NCBI GenBank assembly: GCA_024231375.1
Contig: JAAEQP010000449.1
Location: forward strand, 1-6,636
Length of the DNA: 6,636 bases
Source: a bacterium
GTDB taxonomy: Bacteria; Hydrogenedentota; Hydrogenedentia; Hydrogenedentiales; SLHB01
Reading direction: 5' to 3'
Part shown: positions 1 to 6,002 of the stretch, piece after piece
Layout of the letters: every line of letters starts with the position of its first letter
Position numbering within the stretch: the first letter of the stretch is position 1
The notes under the pieces: model-generated
What the model was told of the DNA's origin: nothing
The model's database searches: none
What the model saw: only the letters and a program-made list of their open reading frames with translations
Position numbers and translations under genes: made by a program

Positions 1-1007
1 GTGCCTTGGGGCGTGGGCAACTTTTCGCGAAGCAGGATGTTGCCCGCGGCCGCTCCGTCTGGCATGAACAACTCGTTTTCTGCGTTGGGGTTAACCCGAA
101 GGTCGTATTCGCCAAAGTCCGAAATAATCGCCAATTCGTTCCGAATGCCGCTGATGCTCATGTCGTGTCCGATAACCTCGGCAATGGTCTCGTCTTCGAA
201 CACGACCGTGATGCGGCCGAAATCGTCCACGTTCTGCATTACGCGGAAATGCTCGCCCGACGCGTCCGGCTGATGTTTCATCACCTGCGTGGCCACGGCC
301 GACACCCGTTTCGGGCGAATGGGGCCGTCGCCGCGCAAGATGCCCTCCACCTGCTTCAGGTAGAGCACAGGGCCGAGGGGATGGCAGGCCTTGTTGAACA
401 GTGCGCCACCACCGGACTTCGACGGCGTGTCGTAAGCGGGCGCATGGGACCCCTGGTGCGCACAGATGCCGCGTTGATATAACACCTTGCCCTTGCCAGC
501 CTTCTGGGCCTCGGCGATCAATTCGACCAACCCCTTCACGCCATCGAAGTACACGAAATTCTCGGCATAGAGCAGTTTGGACCCGTTGGCGCGTACGACA
601 TCGAGCACCTCCGCCAACCGGGTCATGGTCTCGGCCTTGCGGGTCTCGGCGTCGGCATCGCGCCCTTCCTCGTAGCCGGGCCAGATGGCCGGCGGCTTTT
701 CGAGGACAATGACATCGACCCCCGCCTTGGCGGATTCCTCCACGTAGCGGCCGTGGGTGTAGTTGGCGCACGCGATGTTGTCGATGTTGGGCTTCACCAC
801 CGCCACCATGGCGGCGTGGTCGTCGTAGGCGCGCGTGATACCATGGGCCGCCGCGAACCGTTCCGCATTCTCGACCCGGCCGGATGTGGCCCCGGCCAGT
901 TCAATGGCGACACCATTCTTGTGCGGAATCATTCCGTACACCTGGGCAGTGTAGTCCGCGGCGAATCCCGTGCCGTTGATTGTCACCTTGACCGTGCGCG
1001 TGTCCAT
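1..1007 (-). CDS. Gfo/Idh/MocA-family oxidoreductase, N-terminal part (runs off left edge)
   Basis: This reading frame is open from ATG at 1007 to the left edge without a stop, giving 335 codons; the C-terminus (family length is usually 350-400) is missing. The N-terminus has a Rossmann dinucleotide-binding strand and turn, VTINGTGFAADY (residues 8-19), with the glycine pattern of the family. The signature EKP triad is at 103-105 (VIVLEKPPA), followed by YAENFVYFDGV at 147-157 and GGGALFNKACHPLG at 199-212, where His209 sits at the usual catalytic-histidine position. Members are cytoplasmic NAD(P)-dependent dehydrogenases, mostly acting on sugars, inositols or sugar derivatives; the substrate cannot be told here. 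About 20 mostly charged residues (106-127) lie between EKP and the next helix, more than is usual. The start is supported by a purine-rich GGACGG four bases upstream of the ATG. The gene is divergent from the fusion gene at 1391. The family call is firm; the substrate is unknown. Confidence 0.9.
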   Translation of the reverse strand, partial: MDTRTVKVTINGTGFAADYTAQVYGMIPHKNGVAIELAGATSGRVENAERFAAAHGITRAYDDHAAMVAVVKPNIDNIACANYTHGRYVEESAKAGVDVIVLEKPPAIWPGYEEGRDADAETRKAETMTRLAEVLDVVRANGSKLLYAENFVYFDGVKGLVELIAEAQKAGKGKVLYQRGICAHQGSHAPAYDTPSKSGGGALFNKACHPLGPVLYLKQVEGILRGDGPIRPKRVSAVATQVMKHQPDASGEHFRVMQNVDDFGRITVVFEDETIAEVIGHDMSISGIRNELAIISDFGEYDLRVNPNAENELFMPDGAAAGNILLREKLPTPQG

Positions 1008-1070
1008 CGTTCCGTCCTATCCTGTCGGTTGGGCCGCTGGGCGGCTCGAATGGGTTGTCCCTGAACGCGC

Positions 1071-1098
1071 ATTGTAGCGCATTGGAACGTCGCGTCAG
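1071..1098 (-). promoter_or_regulatory. Candidate sigma70-type promoter for the oxidoreductase gene
   Basis: On the minus strand, TACAAT (1076-1071) matches the -10 consensus at 5 of 6 positions. CTGACG (1098-1093) is a weaker -35 match (4 of 6) with a 16-base spacer. Transcription would begin near 1064, leaving a leader of about 57 bases before the ATG at 1007. The -10 lies inside a tandem near-repeat, GCGCATTGTA then GCGCATTGGA on the plus strand (1067-1086), which could be an operator. Seen by eye only. Confidence 0.35.
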
Positions 1099-1124
1099 AA
1101 GGCTGGCCAGCGCGTGGGGTGTCG

Positions 1125-1250
1125 GAGGCAAGAGTGCCTCATCACAAGTGTGCCACCCACAACCGTGTTGTGGGTGTCTTGCGTGTGCGTGGTTGCGGCC
1201 CAAAGCGAATTCGGACACCCACAAGCTGACGCTTGTAGGTGGCACACGTG
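1125..1250. repeat. Nested palindromic intergenic element (REP/MITE-like)
   Basis: This non-coding element contains several interlocking inverted repeats. The outer arms are 1148-1162 (GTGTGCCACCCACAA) and 1233-1247 (TTGTAGGTGGCACAC), complementary at 14 of 15 positions. The inner arms 1168-1178 (TTGTGGGTGTC) and 1214-1224 (GACACCCACAA) are perfectly complementary over 11 bases. Each outer/inner pair can also fold locally: 1156-1174 makes a 7-bp stem with a 5-base loop, and 1218-1239 makes a 9-bp stem with a 4-base loop and one mismatch. A separate perfect 6-bp hairpin (GAGGCA, agag, TGCCTC) lies at 1125-1140. The single strand could therefore form either one long stem or two terminal hairpins. 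No coding capacity is apparent. The symmetry is that of a dispersed REP or miniature inverted-repeat element, but no target-site duplication is obvious and copy number cannot be seen from this window. Confidence 0.7.
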
Positions 1251-1311
1251 GCACCACCCCGGAGAACGTGGCGCCAACATGACGCGAGTGCCCGAGACCC
1301 CGAAACGCTGC

Positions 1312-1341
1312 TTGGCAGGCGGCGGCCCATGTGACTATACT
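1312..1341 (+). promoter_or_regulatory. Candidate sigma70-type promoter for the fusion gene
   Basis: TTGGCA (1312-1317) and TATACT (1336-1341) each match consensus at 5 of 6 positions and are separated by 18 bases. Transcription would start near 1348, giving a leader of about 43 bases that contains the AGGGAGG ribosome-binding site. It lies just downstream of the palindromic element, on the side facing the fusion gene. Position and match are seen directly; activity is inferred. Confidence 0.5.
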
Positions 1342-1377
1342 GACGGAACGCTGAACGTGGTGCAGCAACGTAGGGAT

Positions 1378-1393
1378 AGGGAGGTTGCGAGTG
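1378..1393 (+). promoter_or_regulatory. Ribosome-binding site that decides the GTG start at 1391
   Basis: AGGGAGG (1378-1384) ends directly against an in-frame TTG at 1385, leaving no spacer, but it lies six bases before an in-frame GTG at 1391, the normal distance. The GTG is therefore the better start, and the longer TTG start would only add two residues. Confidence 0.7.
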
Positions 1394-3859
1394 ACGGAGC
1401 CGAAGTCAACGGGTTCGATAGCGTCGATTATCCTGTGCGCCGGGAAGGGACGGCGGATGGGGACCTCCCGGACGCCCAAGGTGTGCTTTCCCGTCGCGGG
1501 CAAAGCGGCCGTGGCCCACATGCTGGAGCGGCTCGAAGGACTCGGCATCACCACGAACATCATGGTCGTGGGTCACCTGGGCGGCATGGTGGTCGACGAA
1601 ATCGGACCCCAGTTCCCTCAAGCCCTCTTCGCGTATCAGAAAGAACTTCTCGGCACGGGCCACGCCACGAAACAAGGCGCGGCCATGCTCCAGACCCTCG
1701 GCTTCGAGGGCGGCATTCTCGTCGTTGCCGGCGACAAGTTCGTCGAACCCCACGCCCTTCAGAAGATGATTGACGCGTTCCATGCGCAATCGGCCGACGT
1801 GGCCTTGCTGGTAGCCCCCAAGAACCGCTGGCCCAGCGCGGGCCGAATCGTGACAGGCGCCGACGGCGGCGTACGCCGCATCATCGAAAACGCCGACATC
1901 CGCGATGCCCGTGAAACGGGCCGCACCTTTGACGTCGACGGCGAGAGCCTCTCGGCGGACGATGTGGAGGAGCGGGTGGAATGGGTCAATCAAGCGGTAT
2001 ACCTGTTCAGTGCTGAGAGCCTGTTTCACTCCTTGGCCGAACTGGCCCGCGACAACGCCCAGAACGAAGAGTACCTGACCGACACCATCGACCACCTCGT
2101 CGACGACGGGTGCCGTGTGGTTCCGGTGCCTGTCGACGACCCAGAGGATTGTCTCGGATTCAACAGTCCGTCCGAGTTGATCGAGATTGAAGAGCATTTC
2201 CGCCACAAGATGGGTCTGGACGTCACCGAACAGGTAACCCTTGATCCGCGCATCTTCAAACCCGCGAAGGAATGGGCCGCCCGTCTTCGCGAACCGGACC
2301 ACGACCTGAGCCGTCTGTTGTGCGTTATCTACGGCAAGGACACCCACTTCCAGCGTCAGAAACGGCTGCGTCTGCTCGAAACGGTGGAGTTGTTCATCGA
2401 CCGCTTTGGACCGGACGGTGATGTGGCTGTGATTCGCGCGCCGGGCCGCGTCAATCTGATGGGGCGGCATGTGGACCATCGCGGCGGGTGCGTGAACCTC
2501 CTCGCCATCGACCGTGAGCACATCCTCGTTGCCCGACGGCGCGCCGACACCAAGGTCCGTGCGCGCAATGCCGATGCCGGCAAGTTTGAAGATCTCGAGT
2601 TCACCATGGACGACCTCTTGCGCCAGGTGCGTCTGGACGACTGGCGCGAGTTTGTAAACAGCGAGACGGTTGTCGACATGGTGCGCGATCTACAAGGCGG
2701 CTGGGGCAACTATCTCAAGGCGCCCATGCTGCGGCTGCAACAGGAGTTCAAGACGCGCCGTATCCTGGGACTGGACTGCGTCGTGAGCGGCGACATCCCC
2801 GTGGCCGCCGGTCTGAGCTCGTCGTCGGCCTTGGTGGTGGCCATGGGCGAAGCTCTGTCGCTGGTAAACGGACTCGATGTGGCCGCGAACGATCTCGTGG
2901 ATCTGTGCGGCGAGGGCGAGTGGTTCGTGGGCACCCGTGGCGGCAGCGCCGACCACGCGGCCGTGAAGCTCAGTCAGTACGGCCAGGTCGCGAACGTATC
3001 CTTCTTCCCCTTTGCCATCAACGAGTATCTCCCGTTTCCAAAAGGGTACTCCCTGGTCATCTGCAACTCGCGGGTCCAGGCGCGCAAAGCAGCCGGTGCC
3101 CGGAACGCGTTCAACGAACGAATCGCCTCGTACGAATTCGCCGTGGAATTGGTGAAGAAACGGTTCCCCAACTACGCACCCCTGATTCATCACCTGCGCG
3201 ACATCACCCCGTCCGGGCTGGGTGTCCGCGCGGCCGACATCTACCGCATCCTGCTTGACGTGCCCGAGTCGGCGACCGTGGACGAACTGCGCGCCGAGAT
3301 CGGGGATGACTTGGTAGACCGTGTGCTCGCGTCGCACGCGCCACAACCGTCGTATGCTCTGCGCGGACGGCTGCTATTCGGTATCGCCGAATGCGAACGG
3401 AGTCGGCATTGCGTGAAGATGTTGCGCGAAGGCGATCTTGAACGATTCGGGTCGTTCATGAACATCTCCCACGACGGCGATCGCGTGGCTGCCGCTCAGG
3501 GCGAGCCGTACCACGCCCCATCCGACGACATGTACCTTCGCCGCAACATCGAATCGCTGCACAGCGAGGATCCGGATGGGGTCCTGGCTGGGCAGCTCTA
3601 CTCGCAGCCCGGCAGTTATGCGTGCAGCATTCCGGCCATCGACCGCATGGTCGACATCGCCCTCGGCACGCCCGGCGCTTTGGGCGCCCAGATCTCGGGC
3701 GCAGGTCTCGGTGGATGTATGATGGTGCTCGCGCCGGAAGACGCTGCCGAACTCGTCATCAAACGGCTCCACGTCATGTACTACGAGCCCAACAACATGG
3801 AGCCGGATGCGCTGGCGATTACGCCTATCGCGGGCTGCTCGCCGCTGGTGGCTGGGTAG
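1391..3859 (+). CDS. Bifunctional sugar nucleotidyltransferase / GHMP sugar-1-kinase fusion
   Basis: An 822-residue cytoplasmic protein with two catalytic domains (numbered from GTG 1391). Residues 10 to about 265 are a GlmU-like nucleotidyltransferase: LCAGKGRRMG (15-24) and TPKVCFPVAGK (28-38) match the NTP-binding loop and Lys motif. GTGHA (88-92), AGD with Asp115 as a likely Mg ligand, Asn200, NEEYLTD (225-231) and GFN (256-258) follow in GlmU order. GlmU's acetyltransferase helix is absent. After a linker, residues about 345-822 are a galactokinase-like GHMP kinase: GRVNLMGRHVDHRGG (352-366), the phosphate loop VAAGLSSSSA (471-480), GTRGGSADH with candidate base Asp521, and the glycine-rich motif 3 QISGAGLGGC (767-776). 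The expected chemistry is sugar plus ATP to sugar-1-phosphate, then transfer to an NTP giving NDP-sugar. The sugar and base are unknown: Arg359 replaces the galactokinase Glu, and Leu86 replaces GlmU's Gln before GTGHA. The gene is a single unbroken frame, apparently monocistronic. The domain calls are firm; substrates are not. Confidence 0.92.
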   Translation: MTEPKSTGSIASIILCAGKGRRMGTSRTPKVCFPVAGKAAVAHMLERLEGLGITTNIMVVGHLGGMVVDEIGPQFPQALFAYQKELLGTGHATKQGAAMLQTLGFEGGILVVAGDKFVEPHALQKMIDAFHAQSADVALLVAPKNRWPSAGRIVTGADGGVRRIIENADIRDARETGRTFDVDGESLSADDVEERVEWVNQAVYLFSAESLFHSLAELARDNAQNEEYLTDTIDHLVDDGCRVVPVPVDDPEDCLGFNSPSELIEIEEHFRHKMGLDVTEQVTLDPRIFKPAKEWAARLREPDHDLSRLLCVIYGKDTHFQRQKRLRLLETVELFIDRFGPDGDVAVIRAPGRVNLMGRHVDHRGGCVNLLAIDREHILVARRRADTKVRARNADAGKFEDLEFTMDDLLRQVRLDDWREFVNSETVVDMVRDLQGGWGNYLKAPMLRLQQEFKTRRILGLDCVVSGDIPVAAGLSSSSALVVAMGEALSLVNGLDVAANDLVDLCGEGEWFVGTRGGSADHAAVKLSQYGQVANVSFFPFAINEYLPFPKGYSLVICNSRVQARKAAGARNAFNERIASYEFAVELVKKRFPNYAPLIHHLRDITPSGLGVRAADIYRILLDVPESATVDELRAEIGDDLVDRVLASHAPQPSYALRGRLLFGIAECERSRHCVKMLREGDLERFGSFMNISHDGDRVAAAQGEPYHAPSDDMYLRRNIESLHSEDPDGVLAGQLYSQPGSYACSIPAIDRMVDIALGTPGALGAQISGAGLGGCMMVLAPEDAAELVIKRLHVMYYEPNNMEPDALAITPIAGCSPLVAG

Positions 3860-3861
3860 AG

Positions 3862-3878
3862 ACGGGCGCTGCCCCCGT
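3862..3878. other. Convergent gap with a small GC-rich hairpin
   Basis: The 38 bases between the two stop codons (3859 on plus, 3898 on minus) hold a short dyad. GGGC/GCCC (3864-3867 with 3871-3874) has a 3-base loop; alternatively ACGGG pairs with CCCGT (3862-3866 with 3874-3878). Neither strand has a U-run after it, so it is not a convincing intrinsic terminator. It may only reflect base composition. Confidence 0.25.
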
Positions 3879-3897
3879 AGGAGCGTGCCTATCCTCG

Positions 3898-4716
3898 CTA
3901 CCGCTCCACTCCCCATTGCGACGCCGCCCGGTCCAGGATGCGCCGCGCATTTCCACCGAGTATCTTCACCTTGTCCGCTTCCGGGATGTCGGCGCCCAGC
4001 ACCTTGCCAAGCTGCTGCCCTTGGCTGAACAGGGCCACGTCCGATCCCCACACAACACGCTCCGCACCCACGGCATCGACAAGCCGGCGCACAAGCCCCC
4101 GCGGACTCAGGCTGTATGTCAGATCAAGGTAGACATTCGGCGCGTCGTGCGCAAGCTGTACATAGGCAGCTTCGTTCGCCGACCCCGAATGACCGGCCAG
4201 CATCGAGGTGTCCGGATATCGTGCCGCCAATGTTCGGATGGCGTCGAGTTGGACGTCCTGTCCCCACGTGTGAAACAGCACCGGCATGCAACGTTCGTTT
4301 GCAGCCGCCAAGTAGGGCCCATAGCCGTCGTACAGGTACGTCACATCCCGGTAGTCGTAGAGCTTGAGGCCCGTATACCGTGACAGCCGCGCTTCAGCCT
4401 CGCGCACCGTCGGCGGTTCGCGCGTTGGCCACGGTCGCAGATACCCAAGAATCCGTCCCGGACACGCCGCCATGGCATCCAGCACAGCTCGATTCTCGCG
4501 TTGCGAATCCACCTGCGACACGGGCGCCGAGGTGGTCACCAAGGTGATGTCGACTCCGGCTCGGTCCATGCCGGCCACGATGTCCTCCGGCCCGGTTCGA
4601 TCGTATTGCACGCCGAACCGCACGCGGATATGGGCGTGCATGTCGATGACTTCGATGTGGTCCAGGGGGAGCCCCCTCCGTCCCCGCTCGAGAACCGTCA
4701 GCTTGCCTCCGCTCAT
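3898..4716 (-). CDS. Amidohydrolase family protein (Amidohydro_2), apparently catalytically intact
   Basis: A 272-residue protein of the metal-dependent TIM-barrel hydrolases/decarboxylases related to 2-pyrone-4,6-dicarboxylate hydrolase and ACMS decarboxylase. The motifs appear in the expected order: DMHAH (25-29) with metal ligands His27 and His29; GLKLY (116-120); VLFHTWG with His149; LAGHSG with His176; and VVWGSD with catalytic Asp226. The C-terminus has the usual ILGGNARRIL helix (Asn in the family's G-N-A-x-R-x-L pattern). There is no signal peptide, so it is cytoplasmic. The exact substrate (hydrolysis or decarboxylation of a small carboxylate or lactone) cannot be read from sequence. 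It is the second gene of an operon. Its ATG overlaps the upstream stop in ATGA (4716-4713), implying translational coupling, and GGAAGGGG lies about seven bases upstream. It ends convergent with the sugar fusion gene. Confidence 0.88.
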   Translation of the reverse strand: MSGGKLTVLERGRRGLPLDHIEVIDMHAHIRVRFGVQYDRTGPEDIVAGMDRAGVDITLVTTSAPVSQVDSQRENRAVLDAMAACPGRILGYLRPWPTREPPTVREAEARLSRYTGLKLYDYRDVTYLYDGYGPYLAAANERCMPVLFHTWGQDVQLDAIRTLAARYPDTSMLAGHSGSANEAAYVQLAHDAPNVYLDLTYSLSPRGLVRRLVDAVGAERVVWGSDVALFSQGQQLGKVLGADIPEADKVKILGGNARRILDRAASQWGVER

Positions 4717-5483
4717 CGCACGACCCCTTCCAGCAGCCGTTCCATGGTGCCAGCTCCCACCGCTCGCTTGGCGCCGTCCGAGAGCCCTGAATACATCAGG
4801 TGGGTGACCGCGGCCATGGGTTCCGCCACGGGGAACCCCGTGCCAAACAACACCCGCTCAATCATGGGACGGCCGGTTGCATCGCAATGTTCCGACAGCA
4901 GTTCCAACGCGCCGTATACCACGTAGTTGGCGCCCATCGACAGGTAGACATTCGGGAACGCCCGTAGAAAGGGCACCGCACTCCGCTGCTTGATGTATTG
5001 CACATCCACCACGATCAGCGGCAGCTCCGGGTAATCCGTCGCGATACCGGCCAGATCCCCGAACGGTATCTTGCTCTCCGAACACACCACCGGCATCCGG
5101 CGATCCATCAGTGCCCCAAACAAGGCCCCGCTGCACCACGCGCCCAAATCCCATCGGTCGTCTGTCGGCCGGATGGTTACCGCGCCCGCACCCTCGGCGA
5201 TAGCCGTTGCCACCTGTTCATCTTCCGGCGCCATGTCGTACGCGCCGTTCGGCACCACAATCGGACACGGCAGCAGTTTCGCGCGATCCCGGCACGTCGC
5301 GTACAACTCACGGTTCGCATCCGGCGCATCCCGCAACAGATCGTCCGGAAACGTCCGTACCAACGCGCGTCCGATGTCCGCGCGTTCCATGTCTCTTAAA
5401 AGGTCGTCAACCCCGACCGGCGCCGCCTTCCCCGGCGAAGGTCCGCCGAACCCCGCCTGCACATCGAACAGTGTCACACTCAT
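4713..5483 (-). CDS. Amidohydrolase-fold protein lacking the metal ligands (probable pseudoenzyme)
   Basis: A 256-residue protein whose length and motif spacing parallel the downstream amidohydrolase, but with every catalytic position changed. The DMHAH strand is replaced by FDVQAGFGG (6-14), so His-x-His becomes Gln9-x-Gly11. MPVLFH becomes MPVVCS (Ser135), LAGHSG becomes IVVDVQ (157-162), and VVWGSD becomes VLFGTG (Gly216). The rest of the barrel and the C-terminal helix (VGAGTMERLL) still follow the family pattern, including FPNVYLSMG (176-184), the counterpart of APNVYLDLT. It is therefore likely to be a non-catalytic partner or binding protein, not a hydrolase. No stop or frameshift is present, which argues for retained function. 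ATG 5483 is chosen over GTG 5489 because AAGGAG (5494-5489) sits five bases before it. It is first in the operon, coupled by ATGA to the active paralogue. Fold assignment is by eye from alignment with the neighbour. Confidence 0.75.
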   Translation of the reverse strand: MSVTLFDVQAGFGGPSPGKAAPVGVDDLLRDMERADIGRALVRTFPDDLLRDAPDANRELYATCRDRAKLLPCPIVVPNGAYDMAPEDEQVATAIAEGAGAVTIRPTDDRWDLGAWCSGALFGALMDRRMPVVCSESKIPFGDLAGIATDYPELPLIVVDVQYIKQRSAVPFLRAFPNVYLSMGANYVVYGALELLSEHCDATGRPMIERVLFGTGFPVAEPMAAVTHLMYSGLSDGAKRAVGAGTMERLLEGVVR

Positions 5484-5488
5484 TGCCA

Positions 5489-5494
5489 CTCCTT
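5489..5494 (-). promoter_or_regulatory. Ribosome-binding site of the amidohydrolase operon's first gene
   Basis: AAGGAG on the minus strand, five bases before ATG 5483. It overlaps the alternative GTG at 5489 and so excludes that codon as the start. Confidence 0.75.
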
Positions 5495-5544
5495 ACGGCA
5501 CAAGACCCCCGCGACTCCTCGCCGCGAAACGCGACCGCACAAAG

Positions 5545-5550
5545 AGTATA
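5545..5550 (-). promoter_or_regulatory. Candidate -10 element for the amidohydrolase operon
   Basis: TATACT on the minus strand (5550-5545) is identical to the -10 proposed before the fusion gene. It would give a leader of roughly 55 bases. No good -35 hexamer is visible 16-18 bases upstream (TGGGTA is a 3 of 6 match), so activator dependence or a chance match are both possible. Confidence 0.35.
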
Positions 5551-6002
5551 GCGTCGAATCTCTACCATACCCAGTGCTAAAGAATCCCAAGTTTCCATCC
5601 ATGTGCATTCACGACCACAACAGGAGTCCCGAAGCAGCCAAATTCAGCGAGTCGGTTGTAGTCTGTGCGGGCGATGAGGCCGGTTTGTACCCGTCTTCCG
5701 CCCTCTCCCAACGGGAGAGGGGTGGGGTGAGGGGTCTTTAATCTTCCTGCATTGTGTCCGATTCCGAAACTGAGGAGCTCTGAGTACCCAGCAGTCAGAG
5801 GTTGCCGTCGCAATGGGGGCGATGCTATTCTGCCCACAGGGGAAGCCTTCCTAGCGCGGGCTGCGGTGAGAGAGAACGGACATCGTGTGACAGGATACGT
5901 GTGTCCAGTGTGATTCTGGCATACACGACAAGGCTGGCAAGGTTCGCGAATGGCGGCAGGTTGAACGCCGTGATTCGCAGGACATGCTCGGGAGACAAGC
6001 GA
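5551..6002. other. Intergenic stretch without a convincing gene
   Basis: About 450 bases lie between the divergent amidohydrolase operon and NHL-protein gene. Its right part may carry the promoter of the NHL gene; the best by-eye match is TTGCCG (5802-5807), 18 bases, TATTCT (5826-5831), only 4 of 6 at each hexamer. The left part contains the hairpin repeat at 5701-5721. The minus-strand frame across it reads through that repeat and shows no domain, so it is not called as a gene. No tRNA, riboswitch or CRISPR-like structure was recognised. Confidence 0.6.
5701..5739. repeat. REP-like hairpin repeat with G-rich tail
   Basis: CCCTCTCCC (5701-5709), a three-base AAC loop and GGGAGAGGG (5713-5721) form a perfect 9-bp stem. 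A tail GTGGGGTGAGGGG follows. On the opposite strand this reads as CCCTCACCCC-type sequence leading into the stem, a pattern known as a common dispersed intergenic repeat in many GC-rich bacteria; when translated it gives the familiar PHPTPLPLGEG artefact. There is no U-tract beside the stem on either strand, so a repeat is preferred to an intrinsic terminator. Confidence 0.6.

Noticed and set aside
91..771. A 226-codon minus-strand frame inside the oxidoreductase region.
   Set aside because: Its translation is arginine-rich and without motifs. The other minus frame, open from 1007 to the left edge, carries the Rossmann, EKP and His motifs, so this one is a shadow.
1125..1250. Considered whether the repeats were a CRISPR array.
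   Set aside because: The repeats are inverted and nested, not direct with regular spacers, and no cas gene is nearby.
1114..1773. A 219-codon plus-strand frame across the palindrome and the start of the fusion gene.
   Set aside because: It spans the non-coding inverted repeats and then an out-of-frame stretch of the fusion gene; the translation is low-complexity and arginine-rich.
1406..2521. A 371-codon frame antisense to the nucleotidyltransferase domain.
   Set aside because: It is the antisense shadow of a strongly recognisable gene in high-GC DNA; no domain or ribosome-binding site supports it.
3862..3878. Considered as a bidirectional intrinsic terminator.
   Set aside because: The stem is only 4-5 bp and neither strand has a following U-run.
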